A stretch of DNA of 44,840 nt from Rhodospirillaceae bacterium (GCA_947476925.1 CANJSF010000028.1:1-44840); one strand, 5' to 3'. Shown: positions 32,115 through 42,077, counted from the first letter of the stretch. Numbers and translations: made by a program. The notes: a model not told the origin generated them from the sequence alone.

Positions 32115-34361
32115 ATGGCCAACGCTTTGCACCCCGAAGTCCAATATTCGCTGATCAAAAACTTTGCGCGTCAAACGCCGATCAACGTGACGGTGACGAC
32201 GGCGGCCATTGCCTTCGTGTCCTGGATGGTTTGGCCTTACGTACCGCTGTGGATGTCGCTGCCTTGGGTCATTGCGCATATCGGCTTACCCGCGGTCATA
32301 TTTATTCGATGGCAAATGCGCCGGGCTGCTCGCCAAAGATCGGGCACCGTTCCTCCGCCGCCGGTGTCAATCGAGATCCGTGCACGTCGAAGCGGTCAAC
32401 GCGCTATTATTTTTGCGCTCTATTCCGGTGTCATGTGGGGCCTCACGGCCTTTGCGCTGCCATATCTGCCTGACAGATATGATGTGGCGCTCATTGTTAT
32501 TGTTGGCGCGTTGGCAGGTGGGGCAACAACCACACTGTCTGCCATCCCACTTGCGGCGGGCGCATATGCGCTAACGAGCGTTGTACCCTTCAGCATTTAT
32601 TTCTTCGCGCAAGGAGCCGACCCAGCGTCGATTTCGTTAGGTACATTGGCCTTAGTGATGAGTTTTGCCATGGTTTGGGCCTCGCGATCGGTCCACGGCA
32701 CGTATCTTGATGATATTGCAGCCCGCGTTGCCGCAACCCAGAAGCTCGATGAACTTCTCTCGGCGCGGGAAGATTGGTTGCAAGTGGCCCAAACGGCCGA
32801 TGCGTTTGCATTGTTCGACGAGCACAAGCGTATCAAATTCCGCAACTCTGCCTTTATCAGTCTCTTGGCTGGCCCAGATCCGAAGTCCCCCGCCGGCGAA
32901 ACTTTTGCCAGCCTTGTGGCGCGTTTGGTCCCGAGCGAGGAAACCAGTATCGGAATTCTGACACAAGAAGAACGCGAACAACGCTATTTGCACCAACAAG
33001 ATCAGCCTGACGAGCCCCTGGTCGAACGCTTGGCCGACGGGCGTTGGGTGCGCAGTATGCTGCGCCGCACGGCAAGCGGATCGATGGTGTGGCTGATCCA
33101 AGACATCACGTCCGAGCGCAGCCGCGAGACGACCGAGATCAAACTACGCGCGCGTTTGGCCGAGGCTAAGCAGTTGCAAACCATTGGTCAGTTTGCCGGT
33201 GGCGTGGCCCATGACTTCAACAACGTCTTGGGTGCGATCCAGGCGTTTGCCGAATTTATCACTCTCTCATCGGCAAATCCTGACGGCCAAAAGTCCGCCG
33301 CCCAACGCATCATCAAGGCCTGCGAGCGCGGCGCCGGCATGGTTCGCAATGTAATGCAGCTCGCCACAGCCTCACGCATCGAGAAGGAAACGTTTCGCGT
33401 TGGAAACGCATTTCAACAGGCCGTGAGCCTTCTTGCTGCACGCAAGCCTGATGCCGCAACTTTCGATGTGCAAGATAACATGGGAAATGCCTACATCGAC
33501 GCCAACGAAAGTCAAATTGTTCAATTGATCATGAACTTGGTGGTCAATGCTTTTTCGGCGCTGAACAATAATGCCGGTCAGGTGAATCTGCGCGCTTCAT
33601 GCATTGATGTCGATACCACCGTCGCCACACAATTTTTCGATGCGGCTGCCGATCTTGATGGTGTGACCGAGGCCTTGGGCGGTGGGCACCAATATGTTTT
33701 CGGAATGCTGCTCCCCGAAAAGCCCTACGTGAAAATTGTAGTGGAAGATTCGGGCACCGGCATCGAACCTGAGTTTTTGCCTCGCATGTTCGATCCGTTT
33801 ATCTCAACCAAAGACACCACCATGCGTACCGGCTTTGGCTTGGCGGTTGTACGCAGTGTGGTGATGGCTTCAGAAGGCGCGTTGTGCGTTCGCTCGGCCC
33901 CCGGCAAGGGCACAACGTTTGAAGTGTATATTGCATGTGTTGCCGCGCCCCATGCCGCGCGCGAGGGTGATGCGTTGACCCAGACCGGCTCAGAAATGTC
34001 GCTCAATTCCGTCTTGATCGTGGACGACGATATTGATGCGGCTGACGGACTTGCTCTGGCGCTGACGGGCTTGGGCCATCGGGTGCGGGCGATTTACGAT
34101 CCCCGCGTGGCCCTTGATGAAGTCACCCGCAATCCCGGCGCGTGGCCGGTGATGGTAATTGATGTCTCGATGCCGGGTATGAATGGCGATGAATTGGCGA
34201 CGCAGGTTCGCAAGCTCAGCCCTCTTACGCGGATGTTTTTGTACAGCGGCCGCACCAGCGATGCATTGCGAGCGACAGCCGCAAAAATTGGCGTTGAATC
34301 AGTGTTGCAAAAACCCATTGATCCGCGCGCGTTGTCGACCATGATTGACCAACGCAGTTAG
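32115..34361 (+). CDS. Hybrid histidine kinase with six-helix membrane sensor
   Basis: A 748-residue sensor kinase. Order: six hydrophobic helices (about residues 28-45, 47-66, 98-117, 123-140, 145-165, 172-190), PAS-like domain (about 217-335), dimerisation helix with phospho-acceptor His366 in GVAHDFNNVLGAI, HATPase domain with N box MNLVVNAFSAL and G boxes VEDSGTGIEP and GFGLAVVRSVV, and a receiver domain from about 630 with acidic pair DDD (637-639), phospho-acceptor Asp683 (VIDVSMPG) and Lys733 (LQKPID). The internal receiver makes it a hybrid, needing a phosphotransfer partner elsewhere. No response regulator gene is adjacent. A sensor-only paralogue follows 66 bases downstream. Confidence 0.9.
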   Translation: MANALHPEVQYSLIKNFARQTPINVTVTTAAIAFVSWMVWPYVPLWMSLPWVIAHIGLPAVIFIRWQMRRAARQRSGTVPPPPVSIEIRARRSGQRAIIFALYSGVMWGLTAFALPYLPDRYDVALIVIVGALAGGATTTLSAIPLAAGAYALTSVVPFSIYFFAQGADPASISLGTLALVMSFAMVWASRSVHGTYLDDIAARVAATQKLDELLSAREDWLQVAQTADAFALFDEHKRIKFRNSAFISLLAGPDPKSPAGETFASLVARLVPSEETSIGILTQEEREQRYLHQQDQPDEPLVERLADGRWVRSMLRRTASGSMVWLIQDITSERSRETTEIKLRARLAEAKQLQTIGQFAGGVAHDFNNVLGAIQAFAEFITLSSANPDGQKSAAQRIIKACERGAGMVRNVMQLATASRIEKETFRVGNAFQQAVSLLAARKPDAATFDVQDNMGNAYIDANESQIVQLIMNLVVNAFSALNNNAGQVNLRASCIDVDTTVATQFFDAAADLDGVTEALGGGHQYVFGMLLPEKPYVKIVVEDSGTGIEPEFLPRMFDPFISTKDTTMRTGFGLAVVRSVVMASEGALCVRSAPGKGTTFEVYIACVAAPHAAREGDALTQTGSEMSLNSVLIVDDDIDAADGLALALTGLGHRVRAIYDPRVALDEVTRNPGAWPVMVIDVSMPGMNGDELATQVRKLSPLTRMFLYSGRTSDALRATAAKIGVESVLQKPIDPRALSTMIDQRS

Positions 34362-34427
34362 TCAAAGGTTGCTGGCCAGCACTGCTAAACAGTCATAAGG
34401 TGTGGTAGGTTAACTCGGGATAAAGTA

Positions 34428-35411
34428 GTGGCATCCGACACGCAAAACGCAGAAGTCCAGTACGCGTTGATTAAAAACTTCGCACGCCAAACCCCAGTGA
34501 ACGTGACGGTGACCACGTTCACCATTGGGTTCGTGATCTGGATGACCTATCCCTATGTCCCCGGAATTTTGTTGTTTCCTTGGGTTGCGCTTCACCTCGG
34601 CCTTCCTGCTTTGCTTTTTGCCCGATGGTCTTGGCGACGCCGTGCTCAAAGCCCCGATGCGCAAATAGAACCTCGCAAATCAATCGGCGAGCGCGCCGTC
34701 GCTGCCCGTCGCCGCGCTATTATCTTTGCGCTGTATTCGGGCGTCATGTGGGGTAGCACGGTTGCCGCAATGATTTACCTGCCTTCACGGCTGCAGGTCG
34801 CGCTGACGATCATTGTTGGCGCATTAGTAGGCGGGGCAACGACGACGCTGTCGGCAATACCGCTCGCGGCCGGCCTCTACGGTATTACAGCCATCGTACC
34901 ATTCAGCGCCTACTTCTTTCTCTTCGGCACTGAGAACGCGTCGGTCATATTGGGAAGCCTTGCGATCATTATGTTAAGCGGAATGATTTGGGCGTCGCGG
35001 TCGGTACACGGGACTTATCTTGAGAACATTCAAGCGCGCGTGTCGGCCGACGCTGCTCTTGTCGGGCTGAAAGATGCGCGCGATGACTGGCTTGATATCG
35101 CAGCTGCGTCAGACGCATTTGCGCTTTTTGATCGCGATAAAAAGCTGAAATTCTGGAACGAGGCCATGGAGAAGGCCGTCACCATTCCGTTTGAGATCGG
35201 CCTTCCGATGTCTGCCATGGTCACTCATGTGAGCGGCGAGACGATCAGTGGTGTGCCGGCCGGCGAACGATATGGCAATTATTTGCCCGACCAAGACAAT
35301 ACCGACCGGCAAACGTTAGAGCGCTGGAATGACGGGCGATGGGTGCGCAGCATTTGGCGTCGCACACCGCGTGGGTACTACGTTTGGCGAGCGCAAGAGA
35401 TTCCACACTAA
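34428..35411 (+). CDS. Sensor-only paralogue of the upstream kinase (no kinase domain)
   Basis: A 327-residue protein starting with GTG (CGGGA 8 bases upstream). It aligns with the upstream hybrid kinase from its first residues (VQYALIKNFARQTPVNVTVTT against VQYSLIKNFARQTPINVTVTT) through six helices and the PAS-like domain, including FALYSGVMWG, GGATTTLSAIPLAAG and WASRSVHGTYL. It stops exactly where the PAS domain ends (YVWRAQEIPH), before the histidine box. No frameshifted kinase remnant follows; a bidirectional terminator lies 21 bases on. This is probably a clean gene, not a pseudogene. It may form mixed dimers with the kinase and tune it, or it is a relic of duplication. Confidence 0.8.
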   Translation: MASDTQNAEVQYALIKNFARQTPVNVTVTTFTIGFVIWMTYPYVPGILLFPWVALHLGLPALLFARWSWRRRAQSPDAQIEPRKSIGERAVAARRRAIIFALYSGVMWGSTVAAMIYLPSRLQVALTIIVGALVGGATTTLSAIPLAAGLYGITAIVPFSAYFFLFGTENASVILGSLAIIMLSGMIWASRSVHGTYLENIQARVSADAALVGLKDARDDWLDIAAASDAFALFDRDKKLKFWNEAMEKAVTIPFEIGLPMSAMVTHVSGETISGVPAGERYGNYLPDQDNTDRQTLERWNDGRWVRSIWRRTPRGYYVWRAQEIPH

Positions 35412-35432
35412 CACCGCCATCGTAACCAAGAA

Positions 35433-35463
35433 AAACCCCGCCGGATTGCTCCAGGCGGGGTTT
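35433..35463. terminator. Bidirectional terminator between the sensor gene and icd
   Basis: AAACCCCGCC (35433-35442) and its complement (35454-35463), 11-base loop, A run before and T run after, serving both convergent genes. Confidence 0.88.
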
Positions 35464-35488
35464 GTATTTTGACGCGCCGTCAGCGCAG

Positions 35489-36703
35489 CTATTTCATCTG
35501 CACTTTCATCATGGCATCAAGCTTGTCGAGGAAGCCTGTGGTGGTCATCCATGGTTGATCGGGGCCGACGAGGATGGCCAAGTCTTTGGTCATATGTCCG
35601 GCTTCAACGGCTTGGATGCAGGTTTTTTCCAAGCGTGCGGCAAAGTCCACCACATCGGGCGTGTTGTCGAATTGGCCGCGATACTTCAAGCCTTGCGTCC
35701 AGGCAAAGATCGACGCAATCGGGTTCGTCGATGTTTCTTTGCCCTGCTGATGCAGACGGTAGTGGCGTGTCACGGTGCCGTGCGCCGCTTCGGCCTCCAC
35801 CGTTTTGCCGTCGGCCGTCAGCAACACCGAGGTCATCATGCCCAACGAGCCGAACCCTTGCGCCACAGTGTCGGACTGCACGTCGCCGTCGTAGTTTTTG
35901 CAAGCCCACACAAAGCCACCCGACCACTTCAGTGCCGAGGCCACCATGTCGTCGATCAGACGATGTTCATAGGTGATTTTCTTGGCGTCGAATTTAGCTT
36001 TGTATTGTTCGTCGAAAATCTTTTGGAAAATGTCCTTAAAGCGTCCGTCGTAGGCTTTGAGAATTGTATTTTTGGTCGACAGGTACACCGGCCATCCGCG
36101 TGCCAGGCCATAGTTCAGGCAGCTATGCGCAAAGTCGGCGATGCTGTCATCAAGGTTGTACATGCCCATAGCCACGCCCGGGCTGGGGAAGTTGAACACT
36201 TCATGCGTGACCGGAGCGCTGCCATCTTCCGGCGTGAAAGTCATGGTCAGCTTGCCTTTGCCGGGCACCTTAAAATCGGTGGCTTTGTATTGGTCGCCAA
36301 AGCCGTGACGGCCAATCACAATCGGCTGCGTCCAGCTTGGCACCAGGCGCGGCACGTTTTTGCAAACAATTGGCTCGCGGAAAATGGTGCCGCCCAAAAT
36401 ATTGCGGATCGTGCCGTTGGGCGACTTCCACATTTTCTTCAGCTTGAATTCCTTCACCCGTTGCTCGTCGGGGGTGATGGTGGCGCACTTCACGCCTACG
36501 CCGTATTGCTTAATGGCGTTGGCAGAATCGATGGTGATTTTGTCATCGGTCGCGTCGCGGCTTTCGACGCCCAAATCGAAATATTTAATGTCGATATCAA
36601 GGTAGGGCAGGATCAGTTTGTCTTTGATAAACTGCCAAATAATGCGCGTCATTTCATCGCCGTCCAAATCGACGACGGGTGTTTTTACTTTGATTTTGGC
36701 CAT
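35489..36703 (-). CDS. icd: NADP-dependent isocitrate dehydrogenase
   Basis: Converts isocitrate to 2-oxoglutarate with NADPH in the tricarboxylic acid cycle. At 404 residues it is the eukaryote-like (IDH1/2) subgroup usual in alphaproteobacteria, not the E. coli type. The start at 36703 ([23 protein letters not shown]) follows AGGGGAG; a longer frame is ignored. Conserved sites are [20 protein letters not shown] (substrate loop around residue 95), RHGFGDQY, the metal aspartates in DDMVA and [16 protein letters not shown], and [11 protein letters not shown] (NADP site near 308). A six-base dyad lies 41 bases upstream of the start. Confidence 0.97.
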   Translation of the reverse strand: MAKIKVKTPVVDLDGDEMTRIIWQFIKDKLILPYLDIDIKYFDLGVESRDATDDKITIDSANAIKQYGVGVKCATITPDEQRVKEFKLKKMWKSPNGTIRNILGGTIFREPIVCKNVPRLVPSWTQPIVIGRHGFGDQYKATDFKVPGKGKLTMTFTPEDGSAPVTHEVFNFPSPGVAMGMYNLDDSIADFAHSCLNYGLARGWPVYLSTKNTILKAYDGRFKDIFQKIFDEQYKAKFDAKKITYEHRLIDDMVASALKWSGGFVWACKNYDGDVQSDTVAQGFGSLGMMTSVLLTADGKTVEAEAAHGTVTRHYRLHQQGKETSTNPIASIFAWTQGLKYRGQFDNTPDVVDFAARLEKTCIQAVEAGHMTKDLAILVGPDQPWMTTTGFLDKLDAMMKVQMK

Positions 36704-36743
36704 GCGGCTCCCCTTATCGAACAAGGGCCGGACATTAGCTATC

Positions 36744-36758
36744 GCCTCAGGGTGAGGC
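36744..36758. repeat. Dyad upstream of icd
   Basis: GCCTCA-GGG-TGAGGC, six-base perfect arms, 41 bases from the icd start on the minus strand. Possibly in the leader or an operator. Confidence 0.3.
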
Positions 36759-36953
36759 AAGCAGCGGATGGGGGTATGTTTGAGCCATTCTTTGCCCGGC
36801 AATGGGGATTAGGCCTGAATTCTCGCGATTGCGGCACCGATGCCAGCCTTAATCAATTTAAACAGTCCCCTTGGGTTTTGTTTGGAAAACCAGGCTTGAT
36901 TGGATACCACCAGGAGTGTACGTCGACCTCATGTTTCCCGAGGGCCGTTATCT

Positions 36954-39032
36954 ATGAACACTTTTGCTAACCTGTCTCTCCGAGCCCAGATCGCCGCGAC
37001 CTTTGCGGTCATCATGGTTGTGGCATTCGCCGGTCTTGTCTCGGCCATTCAAATGCGCGCCAGCGCCGATGCTGGCAAACTCGCCGAATTCTATGCCATC
37101 GAAGCAGCAAAGGAACACGCAGCGGAAGTCGCAGGCCAAATCGACAGCGCGTTTGGTGCCGCCCAAGCCATCGCGAGCCTTGGCCAAACCCAACTGAAAA
37201 CCGGCACCATTAATCGTGGGCTTATCGTGCGCCAACTTGAAAGCGTGCTGGAAGCCTATCCAACTTTTTTCGGCGCATGGGCCCAGTATGATGCCGGTTC
37301 GCTGGGGCCTGATGACGCTAAATTTGCCAATACGAACGGCCACGACAGTCGCGGTCGGCTCGTGGGTTATTACATTCGCGAGAACGGCGCGGTGCGGGAA
37401 GAAAACCAAGACCCCACCACAGATTACTTCATTGAAGACTATTACACGCAGCCTGCAGCTTCTCGGCTGCCAGAGTTGATCGAGCCGTACCAGGAAGACC
37501 TCGACGGCGGAAAAAAGGTGCTGATGACCACCGCGACAATCCCCGTGTTGTCCAAGGGGCGCGTCATTGGTGTGACGGGCGTCGACCTCACGCTCGAAGA
37601 GATGCAGAAGCTGATCTCAAAAATCAAAGCCTACGACAGCGGCTATGCTGCACTGCTCACGGCCAAAGGCGGAGTGATTGGCTATCGCGATGCCAAGGTG
37701 CTCGGCAAGAACGCCAAAGAGCTTGGCTTTGCCCAGAAAATTTTGAGCGCCGTCGGCTCGGACGAGGTTGCGTTTGCTTTCTCCGCCATCAAGGGCAACG
37801 AGATGTTTCAAGTCGTCGTGCCAGTAACGTTTAAAATGACCAAAGCGACATGGTCGCTGGTGTTGGTGGTGCCGCGCAACGAAATTGAAGCCGATGCCAT
37901 TGACCTGCGCAACTTTGCCTTAATGCTGGCAGCTGTCGCAACGGTGCTGGGCTTGGCGCTGGCGTTTATGGTTGGAACGATGCTGGCCGCGCCGATCCGC
38001 ACCATGACCCAGTCGATGAACCGCTTGGCCGAAGGTGACATCGAGATTCCCATTGACGGCACCGAGCAGCAAAACGAACTGGGCGATATGGCGCGCGCCC
38101 TGGTGCACTTCCAACGCAATGCCCGCGAACGTTTACAAGAAGCCCAACGGAAAGAGCGCGAGTTCGCCGCCAAAGCCGAACAAAAAGCGTTGATCGATAA
38201 ATTGGCGTTGGCATTTCAAACCAACGTCGCTAAGGCAACCGGCGCGATTTTAGCCATGTCCCAACGCATGCAATCGTCCTCCAGCGCCATGGAAGCCGCG
38301 GCCAAGGGCACCACGGTGCAGGCGGCTAATGTTGTGTTTGCGGCTGAACATGCTTCGACCAACGTGCAAGTGGTGGCTTCGGCGGCAGAAGAATTGACGG
38401 GGTCGATTCAAGAAATTGATCGCCAGGTTGGGATGTCATCCACCACCGCCGGCCTGGCTGTGGGCGAAGCCAATACGGCCAAAGCCATGGTGCACAAATT
38501 AGATGACGCCGCGCAAAAAATTGGCGAAGTGGTGAAGCTTATTACCGCCATCGCGCAGCAAACCAACTTGCTGGCATTGAATGCCACCATTGAAGCAGCT
38601 CGGGCAGGCGAGGCGGGTAAGGGCTTTGCGGTTGTTGCGGCCGAAGTGAAAAACCTGGCCAACCAAACGGCCAAAGCCACCGAAGACATTCAAAGCCAAA
38701 TTGCCGATATTCAGGCCGCAACCAAATCGTCGGTCGAAGCGATCGCGCATATCTTCAATCGCATCGGCGAGATCGACCAAATCTCGTCGTCGATTGCTGC
38801 GGCGATGCAAGAGCAGTCACAGGCCACGCGCGAAATCGCGCGCAATGCCGAGCAGGCCTCGAACGGCACGCAAGACGTGACGTCGAACATTCGCGGCGTC
38901 ACAACGGCGGCCGAGGAAACGGGTGAGGTGTCTTTGCAGGTGTCAGAAGCGGCGAAGGAACTGATCAAGCAATCCGATGCACTTCGCGCCGAAGTAGACC
39001 AGTTCCTGGTGAGCATAAAACAAGCAGCCTAA
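36954..39032 (+). CDS. Methyl-accepting chemotaxis protein with dCache sensor
   Basis: A 692-residue chemoreceptor. ATG 36954 ([17 protein letters not shown]) is preferred over the open frame from 36900. Order: membrane helix (about residues 13-33), periplasmic double-Cache domain (about 35-305) with GAWAQYDAG and the [18 protein letters not shown] end, second membrane helix (about 322-345), HAMP (about 345-400, [22 protein letters not shown]) and the signalling coiled coil with tip [21 protein letters not shown] near 540-560. No C-terminal receptor-methylase pentapeptide is present. Double-Cache domains sense small carboxylates or amino acids. No che genes are in the window. Its stop overlaps the facing LOG gene by four bases. 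Confidence 0.93.
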   Translation: MNTFANLSLRAQIAATFAVIMVVAFAGLVSAIQMRASADAGKLAEFYAIEAAKEHAAEVAGQIDSAFGAAQAIASLGQTQLKTGTINRGLIVRQLESVLEAYPTFFGAWAQYDAGSLGPDDAKFANTNGHDSRGRLVGYYIRENGAVREENQDPTTDYFIEDYYTQPAASRLPELIEPYQEDLDGGKKVLMTTATIPVLSKGRVIGVTGVDLTLEEMQKLISKIKAYDSGYAALLTAKGGVIGYRDAKVLGKNAKELGFAQKILSAVGSDEVAFAFSAIKGNEMFQVVVPVTFKMTKATWSLVLVVPRNEIEADAIDLRNFALMLAAVATVLGLALAFMVGTMLAAPIRTMTQSMNRLAEGDIEIPIDGTEQQNELGDMARALVHFQRNARERLQEAQRKEREFAAKAEQKALIDKLALAFQTNVAKATGAILAMSQRMQSSSSAMEAAAKGTTVQAANVVFAAEHASTNVQVVASAAEELTGSIQEIDRQVGMSSTTAGLAVGEANTAKAMVHKLDDAAQKIGEVVKLITAIAQQTNLLALNATIEAARAGEAGKGFAVVAAEVKNLANQTAKATEDIQSQIADIQAATKSSVEAIAHIFNRIGEIDQISSSIAAAMQEQSQATREIARNAEQASNGTQDVTSNIRGVTTAAEETGEVSLQVSEAAKELIKQSDALRAEVDQFLVSIKQAA

Positions 39033-39622
39033 ACCTTAAAAACCACCGCCGGTTTGGGGGCGGCAAGTTCGCGCTCGATCAGTGGGATCACCTCAGCGGC
39101 ATTTGACACAAAATCGACCAAGTGGCTGTGGCCCTCGTGGGCGAAGCCCCGCGCGATGATGGTTTCCAGCAAGCCCTTCATGTGGTCCCAATAGCCTGCG
39201 GTATTCAGCACCACGATGGGCTTGTTGTGTCGATGCAGTTGCCGCCACGTGATGATTTCGAAAAACTCGTCCAGCGTGCCAATGCCGCCGGGCAAAATAC
39301 AAAATGCGTCGGCGCGTTCGAACATAATGCGCTTGCGCGTGTGCATGTCGGGCACCACCACCATTTCTTGGGCGCCTTTATGGGCCAGCTCTTTGTCACG
39401 CAAGAATGTGGGGATGACGCCCACCACCTGGCCGCCCCCGGCCAGCACGGCGTCGGCGCAGGTGCCCATCAGGCCCACTTTGCCGCCACCGTAAACTAAA
39501 GTTGTCATATTTGCGGCCAGGGCCGTGCCCAAAGCCGTCACCGCCCCTGCAAAATCAGGATTATTACCGAATTGCGAGCCGCAGAAGACGCACAGTGCAT
39601 CAAGGTGAGGGGTGGGGGCCAT
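39029..39622 (-). CDS. LOG-family nucleoside 5'-monophosphate phosphoribohydrolase
   Basis: A 197-residue lysine-decarboxylase-like (LOG/TIGR00730) protein. The family motif [12 protein letters not shown] (about residues 110-121) is intact, as are the N-terminal [12 protein letters not shown] and [11 protein letters not shown] and the arginine in [18 protein letters not shown] proteins cleave the ribose-phosphate from nucleotides such as cytokinin riboside or adenosine monophosphates, so the old name lysine decarboxylase is wrong. The start at 39622 ([11 protein letters not shown]) matches the normal N terminus, but no good Shine-Dalgarno is seen and the frame runs 49 codons upstream. It overlaps the chemoreceptor stop. 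Confidence 0.88.
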   Translation of the reverse strand: MAPTPHLDALCVFCGSQFGNNPDFAGAVTALGTALAANMTTLVYGGGKVGLMGTCADAVLAGGGQVVGVIPTFLRDKELAHKGAQEMVVVPDMHTRKRIMFERADAFCILPGGIGTLDEFFEIITWRQLHRHNKPIVVLNTAGYWDHMKGLLETIIARGFAHEGHSHLVDFVSNAAEVIPLIERELAAPKPAVVFKV

Positions 39623-39807
39623 GAGGTCGTCACAAAACTGTTGCGCAATGAAAACGGGCACACCCCCCGCAAAGGCTTGCGCCGGAGTGGGGTTCTTTGT
39701 ACTTGTTTTGGGTGAAATCTTACAACCAGACAGTTTTGTTTCAGAATTGTCCAAGAACAACCCGTCCAATCCCGGACACTCATGATTTGCTTTTCGGAGG
39801 CTTTTCG

Positions 39808-40251
39808 ATGACTCGTATGGTTCGTATTCTCGGCGGCGTCGCGCTGGCCGCTTTGTTGGCTGTTCCCGCTGTTGCGGCAGAGAACAAAGACATTATCGAC
39901 TACCGCATCAATTTAATGAAAACGCTGGGCGAGCAAGCCTCGGCCATGGGCAAAATCGCGCAAGGCAAAGTCGACAACGCCGACAACTTGGCTATCCACG
40001 CACAAACCATTGCGCTCAACGTCGCCGCCGCCAAAAAGGCGTTCGTGCCGAAAGTCGTCGGTGGCACAGCGACGCAGGCCGTGTGGGACAACTGGAAAGA
40101 TTTCAACGACCGTTTCACCGCGCTTGAAACCGCCGCCAACGATGTCGCCGCCGCCGCCAAAGCTGGTGGCTTGGATGCCGCCAAACCGAAAATCGGCGCC
40201 ATGTTTACATGCAAGGCTTGTCACGATATTTATCGTACCAAGACCAATTAA
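39808..40251 (+). CDS. Cytochrome c'
   Basis: A 147-residue periplasmic c-type cytochrome of the four-helix cytochrome c' type. The start at 39808 has CGGAGG 7 bases upstream. Signal peptide MTRMVRILGGVALAALLAVPAVAA ends in VAA. The heme site CKACH is near residues 136-140, at the C terminus, as always in this class; helix four ends IYRTKTN. Conserved NLMKTLGEQASAMGKI and AVWDNWKDFNDRFTALE fit helices one and three. Cytochromes c' bind nitric oxide and carbon monoxide and protect from nitrosative stress. The facing gene encodes a membrane cytochrome b, a usual pairing. Confident. Confidence 0.92.
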   Translation: MTRMVRILGGVALAALLAVPAVAAENKDIIDYRINLMKTLGEQASAMGKIAQGKVDNADNLAIHAQTIALNVAAAKKAFVPKVVGGTATQAVWDNWKDFNDRFTALETAANDVAAAAKAGGLDAAKPKIGAMFTCKACHDIYRTKTN

Positions 40252-40294
40252 TTCGATCTCGGGCTATTGCCCACGCCGGTTTCGGCCGGACACG

Positions 40295-40329
40295 AAACGC
40301 CCGCTCCCGTCAGAGCGGGCGTTTTTGTT
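40295..40329. terminator. Terminator between cytochrome c' and cytochrome b genes
   Basis: AAACGCCCGCTC (40295-40306), six-base loop, complement GAGCGGGCGTTT (40313-40324) and further T's. The twelve-base stem stops the cytochrome c' transcript and may stop the facing one. Confidence 0.88.
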
Positions 40330-40340
40330 TGTGCGCAGCC

Positions 40341-41063
40341 TTACCCCAGCTCCGTTACCCGCCACACAATGATAGCCGCCACGACCAGCACCAAAATTGC
40401 TGTGCGGATTGAGGCAAAGCGCAGTGTGGGTTCAGGCGTGCCGGTCGGCAGAACTTTTTTGCCTGTGAACATGGCGATGATCAGGTTTTGTTTCAGCACC
40501 AGCCAATACAAAATGTTCGCGGCAATGTGGACCAATACCAACAGTTCGATGTAGCCCCACACTTGGTGGTGCCGTCGCGTGAGAATTTTAGCCGCATCTT
40601 CGCTGATCAGGCTGTTCAACGGGCCAGCCACGCCAAAGAAATCATCCTCCTTGGCAAACAAGCCGGTGCCCGCTTGTAATAACAGCAGCAGCAAAATCAA
40701 AATCACCATTGCTCCGCCTGCGGGGTTATGCCCAGCGGTGAAATGAACCGCGCGCTTCACCAGCCCCACAAAGTAGCGAATGATTGCCCCGGGCCCGGCG
40801 ATGAAGTCGGAAAAACGCGCCGTCGTCGACCCCAAGAACCCCCAAATCACGCGGAACACAACCAGCGTTAAAATCGCCAGCCCGCTGTACATATGCACTG
40901 ACATGTTGGCGATCAGGTCTTTGGTGATGGGCATGACAAAATCGAACCCGCCAAATTCGCCGGTCAGGTAGCTCAAGCCCACCAAGGCGACCAGCGCCCA
41001 GTGAAACAGGCGTGTCGGGATGTCCCACACTTTGATTTGCGTTGGCGTCGACTTATCCGTCAT
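40341..41063 (-). CDS. Membrane cytochrome b (cytochrome b/b6-like domain)
   Basis: A 240-residue di-heme b-type cytochrome like those of NiFe-hydrogenase and the partners of cytochrome c'. Five hydrophobic stretches: about residues 18-35 (LFHWALVALVGLSYLTG), 57-75 (HMYSGLAILTLVVFRVIWG), 112-135 (GGAMVILILLLLLLQAG), 165-188 (HQVWGYIELLVLVHIAANILYW) and 215-235. Histidines near helices 1, 2 and 4 (FHW, VHMYSG, RRHHQVWG, VHIA) fit heme ligation. It would pass electrons from quinol to a periplasmic cytochrome. The gene converges on the cytochrome c' gene across a shared terminator. Confidence 0.88.
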   Translation of the reverse strand: MTDKSTPTQIKVWDIPTRLFHWALVALVGLSYLTGEFGGFDFVMPITKDLIANMSVHMYSGLAILTLVVFRVIWGFLGSTTARFSDFIAGPGAIIRYFVGLVKRAVHFTAGHNPAGGAMVILILLLLLLQAGTGLFAKEDDFFGVAGPLNSLISEDAAKILTRRHHQVWGYIELLVLVHIAANILYWLVLKQNLIIAMFTGKKVLPTGTPEPTLRFASIRTAILVLVVAAIIVWRVTELG

Positions 41064-41147
41064 TGATAACCTCAGTCCTAGAACCCTGCGTGCGACAATG
41101 CTAAACGACTAAGCACCGTTTCGAAAAGGCTGCTTCATCTCACGTCC

Positions 41148-41981
41148 ATGCTGAAAACACTTCTCCCTTATGTGGCATCTTTTGCTGTGGCTTCAATCGG
41201 CATGATTGGCATGCGTTTGACCGCAGGGCCCGAGCGCGGCCAGCGTCTCGCCGGGCTTTTTGTGGGTGTTGCAATTATTGCTGCACTTTTTGCCGTGCCG
41301 GGTTTTGCCTGGACCGCCGCCGGGCCGCTCAATCGCATCGGGCACATCATTATTGGAGCGGTGTTGGTCGGCGCGTCGCTCGACCTCGTCAAGCCGAGCA
41401 ACCTGTGGCGCTGGGTCGTGCTGGGTCTTTTTGTTTTGGGCTGCGGATGGGCCTCGGCTGTGAATACCCTCATTCCCAAAATCACGCCTTCGCTGGGGCA
41501 GTTAGGCTTAGCCCTGGCCCTCGCGGTCATTTGGTTGGGCATCATTTTGCGCTTCACCATGCCCCAGGCGCACAAGCCGACAAAATTAGTCGTGTTGATT
41601 GCCGCTGTGGCGGGGATTGCCGTGCTGGCCTCCATTGCCGGTGATGTCGCGCTTGTCACCATTGCGCTGAGTATCATGGCCGCTGTGTTTGCATTTGTTG
41701 TCTGTGCGATTGTCCTGAATATCGAACTGAATGATTCAGCCACACTTCCCATAGCCTCCTCGTTGGTGGCTATGGCTTGGGCGTTGTCACAGCGCCACCC
41801 CGAAGCACTATTGGGCCTGGGCATTCTGACATTGGTCTTATTTGCCGAGCGCACAGCGCGGCGCGTGCCAATGCCCCAGGGCGGTATTGCCGCCTATTTG
41901 TACCTTTGTGTCCTGGCGGGCTTTTGTGGCATTCCTATTTTGATAGCCGCCGTCTTGGTTTCAGCGGCGGTGCCTGCCTAA
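41148..41981 (+). CDS. Polytopic membrane protein, unknown
   Basis: A 277-residue protein I do not recognise. It is almost wholly hydrophobic with about eight to nine helices, spaced by short Arg/Lys loops (for example RLTAGPERGQRLAG, HPEALLG). No charged motif or signal. The start at 41148 (MLKTLLPYVASFAVASIGMIGM) has no strong Shine-Dalgarno. It is oriented away from the cytochrome b gene with an 84-base gap that must hold a divergent promoter. The length and even hydrophobicity suit a small-molecule transporter, but nothing supports a specific call. Confidence 0.65.
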   Translation: MLKTLLPYVASFAVASIGMIGMRLTAGPERGQRLAGLFVGVAIIAALFAVPGFAWTAAGPLNRIGHIIIGAVLVGASLDLVKPSNLWRWVVLGLFVLGCGWASAVNTLIPKITPSLGQLGLALALAVIWLGIILRFTMPQAHKPTKLVVLIAAVAGIAVLASIAGDVALVTIALSIMAAVFAFVVCAIVLNIELNDSATLPIASSLVAMAWALSQRHPEALLGLGILTLVLFAERTARRVPMPQGGIAAYLYLCVLAGFCGIPILIAAVLVSAAVPA

Positions 41982-42077
41982 ATCTGGCCGAATTCGCGCC
42001 CCGTGCCATGATTTTGACGCAGGCATCGGCGAGGAATTTGCGCTACACTTACTCCGGCGTAACGCAAAAGGCATGAG

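Noticed and set aside
34428-35411. Sensor-only gene as a pseudogene
   Set aside because: The frame is intact, ends at a domain boundary, and no kinase fragments lie downstream in any frame.
35462-36970. Plus-strand open frame of 502 residues opposite icd
   Set aside because: It is the antisense of the well-conserved isocitrate dehydrogenase gene, has no Shine-Dalgarno or recognisable domain, and arises because the codon bias of icd leaves the opposite frame open.
39623-39769. 49-residue extension of the LOG-family protein
   Set aside because: LOG proteins normally begin just before CVFCGS; the extension has no motif. It was not excluded by a strong Shine-Dalgarno, so the exact start stays a little open.
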